From: Candidatus Parvarchaeota archaeon
GTDB taxonomy: Archaea > Micrarchaeota > Micrarchaeia > Anstonellales > VGKX01
Direction of reading: 5' to 3'
DNA: 14,348 nt
Assembly: GCA_016866895.1 (NCBI GenBank)
Contig: VGKX01000013.1
Location: 1-14,348, forward strand
Positions 1 to 6,410 of this stretch are shown here, one piece after another. The translations under genes and the position numbers were made by a program. The notes beneath the pieces are model-generated. The model saw nothing but the letters and a program-made list of their open reading frames with translations, had not been told where the DNA came from and made no database searches. Every line of letters begins with the position of its first letter. Positions within the stretch are counted from its first letter, which is position 1.

Positions 1-774
1 GACCCTGAAGGCGGGGTGATTACATACACTGTCAAGTTTGGAGACGGCGAATCGCGCGATTTGGGAACATACCCAAGCAACAAGGAGGTTGTGATTGAGA
101 AAAAATACCAAAGCGCAGGCTCCTACTACATAACAGTGACTGCAAAAGATGATGCAGGCAAGACTGTTGAGTCAGGCACAAATGTGAACGTGAACGCGCC
201 TGCCAACAAGCCGCCAGTGATTGACGGGGTTGGCGGTGACTATGAGCTGAAAGTCAACCAGCAGGGAACCTGGACTGTCAAGGCCCATGACCCTGACGGA
301 ACACAGCTTTTCTATGCAGTGATTTGGGGCGATGAGCCATCAATTGAAAATGCAAAGAAATCGATTAAAGTCCCATATTCGGGCTCAGAGGCAACATTCC
401 AGCACACCTATGCCAATGCAGGAAAATACACAGCAAGGTTCTTTGTCAGCGACAGTGCCGGTGCGGTAGTCGAGACAACCTACACAGTCAAGGTAAGCCA
501 GGATGCAAAGCTTTGCCAGAAGAGCGCAAATGAAGTGAGAAGTGCGCTTGGCGGCTCTGAATTTGGCGACCTTGGGCTTGACACTTCGGCTCACCCTGAA
601 ATCCTCAAGTACAGGATACAGTGGTTCTCAGGTGGCTGGTCTGACTGGTACACGCCAGGGCAAAACGACATTGACTGGAAGGTCAACAACGATGGCAGCC
701 AGAGGCGTGTTTGGGGTTATTTTGCAGACCACACGCACGAGATTGTCAAGTGCATTGACCCAAAGACACTGTGA
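1..774 (+). CDS. PKD-domain surface protein, C-terminal part (5' end outside window)
   Basis: The frame is open from the first base, so the gene is truncated at its 5' end; 257 residues are visible. Residues 1-66 form a PKD-like beta-sandwich (starts DPEGG, contains VKFGDGES, then AGSYYITVTAKDDAG). Residues 69-167 form a second PKD-like domain (PPVIDGVGGD, DPDGTQLFYAVIWGDE, FQHTYANAGKYTARFFVSDS). A tail of about 90 residues follows, with two Cys (LCQKS near its start, VKCIDP near the end) that could form a disulfide, and it is rich in Trp (FSGGWSDWYTPGQNDIDWKV). PKD domains are usually extracellular adhesion or stalk modules, so this is probably a secreted or cell-surface protein, but the signal peptide is outside the window. 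The second PKD domain closely matches one in the next gene (residues 1073-1172 there), so the two are paralogous mosaics. I do not recognise the C-terminal tail. Confidence 0.85.
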   Translation, partial: DPEGGVITYTVKFGDGESRDLGTYPSNKEVVIEKKYQSAGSYYITVTAKDDAGKTVESGTNVNVNAPANKPPVIDGVGGDYELKVNQQGTWTVKAHDPDGTQLFYAVIWGDEPSIENAKKSIKVPYSGSEATFQHTYANAGKYTARFFVSDSAGAVVETTYTVKVSQDAKLCQKSANEVRSALGGSEFGDLGLDTSAHPEILKYRIQWFSGGWSDWYTPGQNDIDWKVNNDGSQRRVWGYFADHTHEIVKCIDPKTL

Positions 775-794
775 AGTGATTGCGCAATTGGCTT

Positions 795-836
795 GGGGCG
801 CGGTTTCACGCCCCGCCTCTTTTCTTATTTTTTCTA
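795..836 (+). terminator. Hairpin plus T-tract terminator after the first gene
   Basis: A 6-bp perfect inverted repeat (GGGGCG at 795-800, CGCCCC at 809-814, 8-nt loop) is followed by a T-rich stretch at 818-836. It starts 20 bp after the stop of the first PKD gene. Archaea usually need only the T-tract, so the hairpin may be incidental, but the arrangement separates the two surface-protein genes into different transcripts. Confidence 0.6.
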
Positions 837-873
837 ATTCTTTGCAAATTAGACACCTCACAAAAACAAGCGC

Positions 874-882
874 ATTTAAAAG
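874..882 (+). promoter_or_regulatory. Probable TATA box for the large surface-protein gene
   Basis: TTTAAAAG lies in an A-rich stretch downstream of the previous terminator. Archaeal transcription typically starts about 25 bp downstream, here near 902-906, giving a leader of about 65 nt to the ATG at 968. The GGTG at 957-960, seven bases before that ATG, is a plausible Shine-Dalgarno site. Inferred from sequence only. Confidence 0.45.
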
Positions 883-967
883 CAGAAAAAGCAAAATTTA
901 GTGCGATATGATTTAGCATTACTTGAGCAAAAGCCAAAGAACTTTGCTTGAAAACGGGTGGTTGGAG

Positions 968-3900
968 ATGAAAAACGAGTTCGGCCTGATAAAAACCATA
1001 TTGCTTTTTTCAGTTCTTGTGCTGCTTATAGCCCAGCCAATCCTTCTTGCACAAGGCAGCCAGGGGGGCGGCAACAGCGTCTCAGGGCAAAGTGCACAGG
1101 GAAACGCAGTAGGAAAAGCAACTGCACCCGGAATGATGGTGCCTTATGAAACCCTTGACCTGTATCCAGGCTGGAACCTGATAAGCTCACCTGTCTACGA
1201 CCCGGCTGCAATGAAGGTTGGCACAAGCTGCCAGATTATAGGCTCCTACTACCACTACGACACAAAAAGCAAAAAATACATTGAAAGCAGCGACCCGTCA
1301 AGCAAGGATGGGTATTGGGTTTACTCCAAGAATGCATGCACATTGTATTTTTACCCAAGCTACAACACCGATGCAGCCAACGCATATCCACTCTACCCTG
1401 GCTGGAACCAGGTAGGCCAGCCATTTTTATCTCTTGGCAACAGGGTCGATATCTCCCAGGTATCTGGCGATTGTAGCATAAGCAAGGGGCCATATTCATA
1501 TAATTCCAAGTCAAACACGTACGAAAAAACCTCCTATTTGCAAAAGGGCAGGGGATTGTGGATTTATGCAGACGATAAGTGCAGCCTCAGGCAATATGTA
1601 GAGCCGCCGCAGCCGCCAACCCCGGCTCCTCTCCCAGCCGACGAAGTCAGCCTTGACCTGTCAGGAAAGGAACCGAGGTTTTCAAGCAACGGCAAGGTGA
1701 AACTTGTTGAATTTTCAGATTTTGAGTGCCCGTTTTGCGCCAGGGCAAGCTCCACGCTTTATGACTTGTCTAAAAAATATGACCAGACCTTGTCGTTCTA
1801 TTTTATGAACTTCCCGCTTTCATTCCATCCAAATGCGCAGATGGCAGCAGAAGCCTCCGAGTGCGCAGACGAGCAGGGAAGGTTCTGGAACTACCATGAT
1901 AAATTATTCACAAACCAGCAATCCCTCGATATTGCCTCTTTGAAAAGATATGCAAGTGACCTTGGAATGGATACTGAAAACTTTAAGTACTGCCTTGACG
2001 ACAGGAGGGCAACACAGGCAGTTGCAAACGACCAGTCACAGGGAATGTTGATTGGTGTTTCAGGCACGCCATCTTTTGTGATTTACACAGGCGACACAAG
2101 CAAGGACATGTACGCAAAACTGAAGGATGTTGAAGCCAAGTATTCAACTTATGGCATGAAGGTTGTCAAAGTTAAGGAAACTGACGGCAGGTCTGGGCGT
2201 GCAACCGGCACTTTTGGCTACGGCGTGTTTTTCGCAGGCGCCTTGCCTTACGATGTCTTTGATGAAATTGTCAGGGTAGAAATAGGGCAAACGCCGGTAC
2301 CTGCCAAAATGGCGGATTTGGCTGTTTCTGAAATAAAGTTTGAGCAGCTTCAAACAGCAAGAACAGATGGAAAACAGCTTGTAAATGCGGCAGTGGTTGT
2401 TGCAAACAAGGGAAGCGCTGCCTCAGACATTTATGATATGGATATTTACGTTGATGGCGTTTTGGCGCTTCCGACTTACAGAAACGACAAGCTTGAGGCA
2501 GGGGCAACAGGATACCCGACTGGCTCATCCGGATTCCAAAGCGCACAGACACCAGGCAGCCACACATACAAAATTGTGATAAAGCCATATGGCTCCGATG
2601 CAAATGCGGCAAACAACGAGTATTCAAAAGAATTTTATGTAAAATCCAGCTCCATTGACTGCACTGATTCTGACAACGGGCTTGATTATTCAACACGCGG
2701 CAGGGGAACCGGGATTTATTCTGGCGGAAGCCCTGATTCTCCAGTCATATACGGACAGGAGCCAAACCCAAGCACTGCAAAACCTTCTCCATACGCCTAC
2801 TCAGTATATTATGACTACTGCGCAACAGGCACGCAGCTCAACGAGGCATTCTGCAAAGATGGCAAGCTTGAGGCAATGGGCTACAACTGCCCATATGGCT
2901 GCTCAAATGGCGTGTGCAAATCAGCGCCGCAGACAGTTTGCACTGATACCGATGGAGGAGTTAACTACTACACAAAGGGCACGACAAGCGGGATTGATGG
3001 AAACAGGGTGCCGGCCACTGACACAGATAGTTGCATAGATAGCACGAATCTTATTGAGTGGTTCTGCTCTGGAAGCTACAGGACAAACACAAATTATGCC
3101 TGCCCAAGCGGGTACACATGCAGCAACGGGGCTTGCGTGCAGTCAGGCAGCGATCCGGCAGACTCACTTGCCAGTAGGGGTGTGATTGATGTTGGGACTG
3201 GTCTGGATGTTGGCGAATTCCAGGTAAGGCTCAAGGATTTGATTGCTGGCCGCGACTTCCAGACAAACTTTGCAAGGCTTGAAGTAATTAGAAACGGCGC
3301 AGTGGCATCTACAAATGACCAGGCGCCAAAAACATACTTTATATATACCTCGCCAAGCACCTACAGCAAATATGTCGTTTATGTAGAAGAGGTCGGGATG
3401 GGCTCTGCGCTAAACGCAAAGTGGGCAAACGCAAGAGTTTACAAAGTGAATGGGAATGTCGATTCTGATTCGACAAGAAAAGCGCTTGATGACAATGCAA
3501 TTCCGGCTGATGGGGGAAGCAATGACGTTCAGGTATCATCAGGTGTGATTGACATTGGGCAAGTGCTTGACTTTGGGGTGGGAAAGGCAAGGCTTGATGA
3601 CCTTGGGGTATCCCAATACTCCGAAAGTCCTGCAATGGTCAGCATTCTTGATGCAAATAGTGCGACACTAAAACGGGTGAATATTGGCACAAACTCGTAC
3701 AGGACAGTTTCGATAAACGGCCAGACTTATGCCATCTATGCGATTGAGGTTGCGCCAGGATTTACCATGAATGCAAAATGGGCGAGGCTTGCGATTTACC
3801 AGGTGAGCGGAAACCCTGATAAGTGGGGGATTGCAGCCGCCGCAAAAGAAAGCAGGCCACAAAGCGGAGCTACAGTATCCTATTCCGGGAATCTGCGCGT

Positions 3901-5062
3901 TGGGCAATCAACCGACATTCAGTCCAATGGAGTGTCGAAAATAAAAATTGGCGTTGACGATATAACCCGATACCCGTCAAACTCCAAGGCTGCTGCAATC
4001 AGCATCATGGATACTGCGGGCAATGTTATTGACAGGCGCGTGGTGCTACCTGGTTTTGGGACATATTACTCAACAGCAGGGAATGACAGGTTTGTAATTT
4101 TTGTTGAGAGTGTGAATCCAGACCCGACGCTAAGCAACGTGAATGCAGGAATTACAGTATATGCCCTGAACACAGTAACGGCAAACCGCCCCCCAGTGAT
4201 TAATGGAGTCGGCGGGGATGCGATACTTGTTGCAAGCCAGGCAGGAACATGGAGGGTGCGCGCAAGCGACCCGGATGGCAACAGCCTGTTTTATGCAGTT
4301 CTTTGGGGAGACGAAACAGGCACTGCAAATAACTTCAAGAACCTGGTAAGAGCCACATTCTCCGGCTCGGAGTTTAGCTCCCAGCACACGTATTACGCGC
4401 CAGGCACTTACACCATACAGTTCAACGTAAGCGACTCACAAGGCGCAAGCACGATTGCAACTTACACGGTAACGGTTAACCCGCAACCTGTGCCGACTAC
4501 ATGCGTGAACATGCCACCTGAATCAAATGTAGCTGAAGTGAATGTCAACCTATCAGTAGGAGAGACACTTCCAGATGGGAATTACCTTATCAAGGTGAAA
4601 AGCGCAACTTCGACAAGCGCAAGCTTTGGGATACTCAATGCAACTACAAACAATGAAGTTGCAGGATGGGACATAAACACAAACTATGAAGGCTCCTACC
4701 TGACACCTGAAGGCAGAATGATTAAGGTAAAATTGCTGCAGTCCGGGAACGGGAATGTTTATGTGAAGATACGCGTTTCAACAATAAACTACCCGATAAT
4801 TAATGCCGGGGAGCAGGTATGCCTTGATGGGTATAAGATGAGATTGTCAGATGTGATTGGGGATGTTAGACAAAGATATGCGATTGTTGATGTAATTGAC
4901 CCCAACAACCAAATCCTAAACCAAGCCCAGATTGCCCAGTACGCCACGTATACAAGAACAGTGCCAGGAAAGATAATGAAAATATCTATAAGAGAGGCTG
5001 TGCCAGGATTTATCATGAATGCAAAATGGGCCCAGATTTACCCATACTGGGGAGTAGGATAG
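968..5062 (+). CDS. Giant secreted mosaic protein with DsbA-like thioredoxin, Cys-rich repeats, PKD and beta modules
   Basis: 1364 residues from ATG 968, chosen over TTG 923 because it has GGTG 7 nt upstream and yields a clean signal peptide (MKNEFGLIK then a hydrophobic core ending near LLAQG). Domains in order: two tandem repeats beginning LYPGWN (about 63-132 and 140-211), each with two Cys and a G-W-Y block; a Pro-rich linker; a DsbA-like thioredoxin domain with CPFC (C254, C257) and a cis-Pro loop GTPSF (P368), closing with GALPYDVFDEIV near 424-435; a CARDB-like domain (448-558); two Cys-rich repeats (565-723, each starting CTD and ending CSNG.C); three related beta modules (738-830, 859-950, 972-1068); a PKD domain (1073-1172); two further beta modules to the C-terminus. 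Probably exported and anchored or assembled at the cell surface, with thiol-disulfide activity outside the membrane. The redox role is inferred from the motif. No C-terminal membrane anchor is visible. Confidence 0.85.
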   Translation: MKNEFGLIKTILLFSVLVLLIAQPILLAQGSQGGGNSVSGQSAQGNAVGKATAPGMMVPYETLDLYPGWNLISSPVYDPAAMKVGTSCQIIGSYYHYDTKSKKYIESSDPSSKDGYWVYSKNACTLYFYPSYNTDAANAYPLYPGWNQVGQPFLSLGNRVDISQVSGDCSISKGPYSYNSKSNTYEKTSYLQKGRGLWIYADDKCSLRQYVEPPQPPTPAPLPADEVSLDLSGKEPRFSSNGKVKLVEFSDFECPFCARASSTLYDLSKKYDQTLSFYFMNFPLSFHPNAQMAAEASECADEQGRFWNYHDKLFTNQQSLDIASLKRYASDLGMDTENFKYCLDDRRATQAVANDQSQGMLIGVSGTPSFVIYTGDTSKDMYAKLKDVEAKYSTYGMKVVKVKETDGRSGRATGTFGYGVFFAGALPYDVFDEIVRVEIGQTPVPAKMADLAVSEIKFEQLQTARTDGKQLVNAAVVVANKGSAASDIYDMDIYVDGVLALPTYRNDKLEAGATGYPTGSSGFQSAQTPGSHTYKIVIKPYGSDANAANNEYSKEFYVKSSSIDCTDSDNGLDYSTRGRGTGIYSGGSPDSPVIYGQEPNPSTAKPSPYAYSVYYDYCATGTQLNEAFCKDGKLEAMGYNCPYGCSNGVCKSAPQTVCTDTDGGVNYYTKGTTSGIDGNRVPATDTDSCIDSTNLIEWFCSGSYRTNTNYACPSGYTCSNGACVQSGSDPADSLASRGVIDVGTGLDVGEFQVRLKDLIAGRDFQTNFARLEVIRNGAVASTNDQAPKTYFIYTSPSTYSKYVVYVEEVGMGSALNAKWANARVYKVNGNVDSDSTRKALDDNAIPADGGSNDVQVSSGVIDIGQVLDFGVGKARLDDLGVSQYSESPAMVSILDANSATLKRVNIGTNSYRTVSINGQTYAIYAIEVAPGFTMNAKWARLAIYQVSGNPDKWGIAAAAKESRPQSGATVSYSGNLRVGQSTDIQSNGVSKIKIGVDDITRYPSNSKAAAISIMDTAGNVIDRRVVLPGFGTYYSTAGNDRFVIFVESVNPDPTLSNVNAGITVYALNTVTANRPPVINGVGGDAILVASQAGTWRVRASDPDGNSLFYAVLWGDETGTANNFKNLVRATFSGSEFSSQHTYYAPGTYTIQFNVSDSQGASTIATYTVTVNPQPVPTTCVNMPPESNVAEVNVNLSVGETLPDGNYLIKVKSATSTSASFGILNATTNNEVAGWDINTNYEGSYLTPEGRMIKVKLLQSGNGNVYVKIRVSTINYPIINAGEQVCLDGYKMRLSDVIGDVRQRYAIVDVIDPNNQILNQAQIAQYATYTRTVPGKIMKISIREAVPGFIMNAKWAQIYPYWGVG

Positions 5063-5087
5063 GGAAGCTGAGACTTGAGCCGCTTGA

Positions 5088-5154
5088 TTTTTTTTCTTTC
5101 CATTTTTTTCTTTCCTTTTCCATTTTTTTCTTTGACTCTTTGTTTTCCCTTTTC
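5088..5154 (+). terminator. Long T-rich termination tract with a 20-bp-spaced repeat
   Basis: About 65 bp of almost pure pyrimidine, with runs of 7-9 T, begins 26 bp after the stop of the giant surface-protein gene. The 14-mer CCATTTTTTTCTTT occurs twice (5100-5113 and 5120-5133), exactly 20 bp apart. Archaeal RNA polymerase terminates at T-runs, so this is a strong multi-site terminator. It separates the gene from the convergent toxin gene. Confidence 0.7.
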
Positions 5155-5172
5155 AAAGTGAGAAAACCGCCA

Positions 5173-5433
5173 TTAGTAAACCTTATCGTGGTGCTGATAA
5201 TCAATTATCCTGACTGTTTTTCTGCTTTCGTCTATCTCGTAAATAAGCACGAAAGGGTCAAAATGCACGCGCCTTGAACCTTTCATGTCCCCGCGCAGGG
5301 GCTTGAAATGCTGCGGGTTTTCAAGAATCAAGCTGATTTTCTTGTTTATTGCCTCAAGCTGCACCTTGTCCTTCTTGGCAAGTCTGCCAAATATCCTGTC
5401 AGCGTGGGCGCTGATTTCCAATTTATAGGCCAT
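5173..5433 (-). CDS. RelE/ParE-superfamily toxin
   Basis: 86 residues. The pattern is that of RelE/ParE/YoeB-type small toxins: an N-terminal strand (YKLEISAHA), two basic helices (ADRIFGRLAKKDKVQLEAINKKISLILENP), the PLRGDMKGSRRVHFD turn, a VLIYEID strand and a final strand IIDYQHHDKVY. RelE members cleave mRNA at the ribosome; the His-rich end resembles YafQ-like members, where a C-terminal His is catalytic. Where many relatives have an Arg before LIYEI, this one has Val, so activity is uncertain. It lies downstream of a ribbon-helix-helix (RHH) antitoxin gene, 37 bp apart and on the same strand, the usual antitoxin-first order. GGGG about 8 nt upstream of the ATG at 5433 is a likely ribosome site. 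Target and mechanism are inferred from family. Confidence 0.85.
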   Translation of the reverse strand: MAYKLEISAHADRIFGRLAKKDKVQLEAINKKISLILENPQHFKPLRGDMKGSRRVHFDPFVLIYEIDESRKTVRIIDYQHHDKVY

Positions 5434-5470
5434 GTTTTCCCCTATTGCCTTGGAATTTAAAGAGTCAAAC

Positions 5471-5698
5471 CTATTCTTCTAAACCATAGCGCTTTGCAAA
5501 ACTATTCACAGATATAAATCTGCCCTTGCGCAAACGCTCAAGCTTCTTGAGGTAGGCATTGCGCACATTTGATTCCTCTTCTGTTTGTGAAGCCATAAAC
5601 ATTTCCACCTGCTTGCTCATGCTGATGCCATGCCCCCTGCAAAAACCAAGGAAACGGGCGTATATTGCCTGGTCAATATTGAAGGTTTTGAGAGCCAT
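5471..5698 (-). CDS. Ribbon-helix-helix-type antitoxin partner of the RelE/ParE toxin
   Basis: 75 residues from the ATG at 5698. This start is preferred over GTG 5716 because GAGGCGAT, close to the archaeal consensus GAGGTGAT, sits just upstream. Residues 1-8 (MALKTFNI) suit the DNA-contacting beta strand of an RHH fold, followed by two helices (about 10-25 and 31-45, the second starting SMSKQVEMF). A charged linker and a C-terminal arm (YLKKLERLRKGRFISVNSFAKRYGLEE) resemble the toxin-wrapping tails of archaeal RelB-like antitoxins. Expected role: bind and neutralise the toxin, and repress the shared promoter as a complex. The direct repeats immediately upstream are the obvious operator candidates. 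The RHH assignment rests on fold pattern, not a decisive motif. Confidence 0.75.
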   Translation of the reverse strand: MALKTFNIDQAIYARFLGFCRGHGISMSKQVEMFMASQTEEESNVRNAYLKKLERLRKGRFISVNSFAKRYGLEE

Positions 5699-5714
5699 AA
5701 AATCGCCTCTTTTC

Positions 5715-5747
5715 ACTTGTTTTTACTTGTTTATACTTGTTTTCACT
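5715..5747 (-). repeat. Three 10-bp-phased direct repeats (ACTTGTTT) upstream of the antitoxin
   Basis: ACTTGTTT occurs at 5715-5722, 5725-5732 and 5735-5742, each exactly 10 bp apart, with a partial fourth (CACT) at 5744-5747. Read on the gene strand the unit is AAACAAGT. The spacing is about one helical turn, so successive units face the same side of DNA, as expected for cooperative binding of RHH dimers. The array ends 16 bp before the antitoxin ATG, overlapping the likely transcript start, which suits an autorepression operator. Confidence 0.7.
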
Positions 5748-5757
5748 ATTATTTAAT

Positions 5758-5777
5758 GTTAAATAACTTTATTTAAC
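5758..5777. promoter_or_regulatory. 20-bp palindrome with overlapping TATA elements in the divergent promoter
   Basis: Perfect inverted repeat: GTTAAATAA (5758-5766), 2-bp spacer CT, TTATTTAAC (5769-5777). Each arm contains TTAAATAA, which resembles an archaeal TATA box, so the element could seat TBP in either direction or be a regulator site. On the minus strand it would place transcription start in or beside the ACTTGTTT array, upstream of the antitoxin. It lies between divergent genes (antitoxin minus, GAF protein plus). Confidence 0.5.
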
Positions 5778-5812
5778 TATTGCCGCCTCTGAAAGCCTGG
5801 GCGTGCGCCAAG

Positions 5813-5820
5813 TTTATTAT
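5813..5820 (+). promoter_or_regulatory. Probable TATA box of the GAF-protein/EndoQ unit (leaderless)
   Basis: TTTATTAT begins 30 bp before ATG 5843 in otherwise G+C-richer sequence. With archaeal spacing the transcript would begin at or a few bases before the ATG, and no Shine-Dalgarno motif is visible, so leaderless translation is the simplest reading. Confidence 0.45.
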
Positions 5821-5842
5821 TTTCGCCTTGCAAAACTCATAC

Positions 5843-6388
5843 ATGGCTGAAAAACTTGATTTCGAACAGATAACAGAACGGCTCGATGCCTACATGTCTG
5901 GCAGGGTTTACCCAAGCGAGATTGCAACTACCTTCAACTTCATTCTTTTTGACGAATTTTCAAACAAAGTGCACACACAGCATGCAGGAAGGCTGGAGAA
6001 CGGGAAAAAAGCAAGGGCTAGAATGCTCAAGCCTGTTTTTGTGGGCCAATATTTTGTTGACCCTAAAAATCCAACCCAGACGCGCGTGTTTTGCCACCAG
6101 GGAAGTGAGGCCTGCTCGCCAATACCAATAGCTAGGGGAGTGATTGGAAGGGCAATTAGGACTGGCACCGACCAGTATGTGCCGGATGTCACTGCAGACA
6201 AGGAGCATGTGGGCTGCGACCCGAATATGAAGGGTTGCGAGCTGGTTTTGGTTTCTTGGTCTTCCGATAATAAAGTTCCGCTTGGCGTGCTTGACATTGA
6301 CTTGAACGTTAAGGATGCTTTTTCAAAACAGGACATTGCCTCCTTGCGCAAAATCTGGGACAAGTACGGAAGGATGATTTTTCCATAA
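5843..6388 (+). CDS. GAF-domain protein resembling free-methionine-(R)-sulfoxide reductase
   Basis: 181 residues from ATG 5843; an upstream extension to 5780 is unlikely given the TATA box inside it. Residues 85-175 match the fRMsr (MsrC) type of GAF domain: EACSPIPIARGVIG (90-102), YVPDVTADKEHVGCDPN (112-128), an E-L-V-L strand, then PLGVLDIDLNVKDAFSKQD (146-164). In fRMsr the CxxIPxGRGVCG and HIACD cysteines carry resolving and catalytic functions. Here C91 and C125 are kept, while the second Cys of the RGVCG motif is Ile101. Two extra Cys occur at 84 and 132. The family reduces free methionine-(R)-sulfoxide in the cytoplasm with thioredoxin. The N-terminal 80 residues fit the family less clearly and could be a redesigned GAF half. 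A ligand-sensing GAF protein without enzyme activity is an alternative. EndoQ begins 22 bp downstream, probably co-transcribed. Confidence 0.65.
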   Translation: MAEKLDFEQITERLDAYMSGRVYPSEIATTFNFILFDEFSNKVHTQHAGRLENGKKARARMLKPVFVGQYFVDPKNPTQTRVFCHQGSEACSPIPIARGVIGRAIRTGTDQYVPDVTADKEHVGCDPNMKGCELVLVSWSSDNKVPLGVLDIDLNVKDAFSKQDIASLRKIWDKYGRMIFP

Positions 6389-6410
6389 TAATTGTAGTAG
6401 TGGTTTTCAA

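Noticed and set aside
923..967. TTG 923 start for the giant surface protein
   Set aside because: It adds 15 polar residues before the signal peptide and has no ribosome site, whereas ATG 968 has GGTG upstream and a clean signal peptide.
2271..2696. 141-residue minus-strand frame inside the surface protein
   Set aside because: It is antisense to CARDB/Cys-rich coding sequence and its translation is Cys/His/Gln-rich without domain pattern; a codon-composition shadow.
5715..5747. CRISPR-like array
   Set aside because: The repeats are only 8 bp with 2-bp spacing, matching an operator iteron pattern, and no spacers or cas genes are present.
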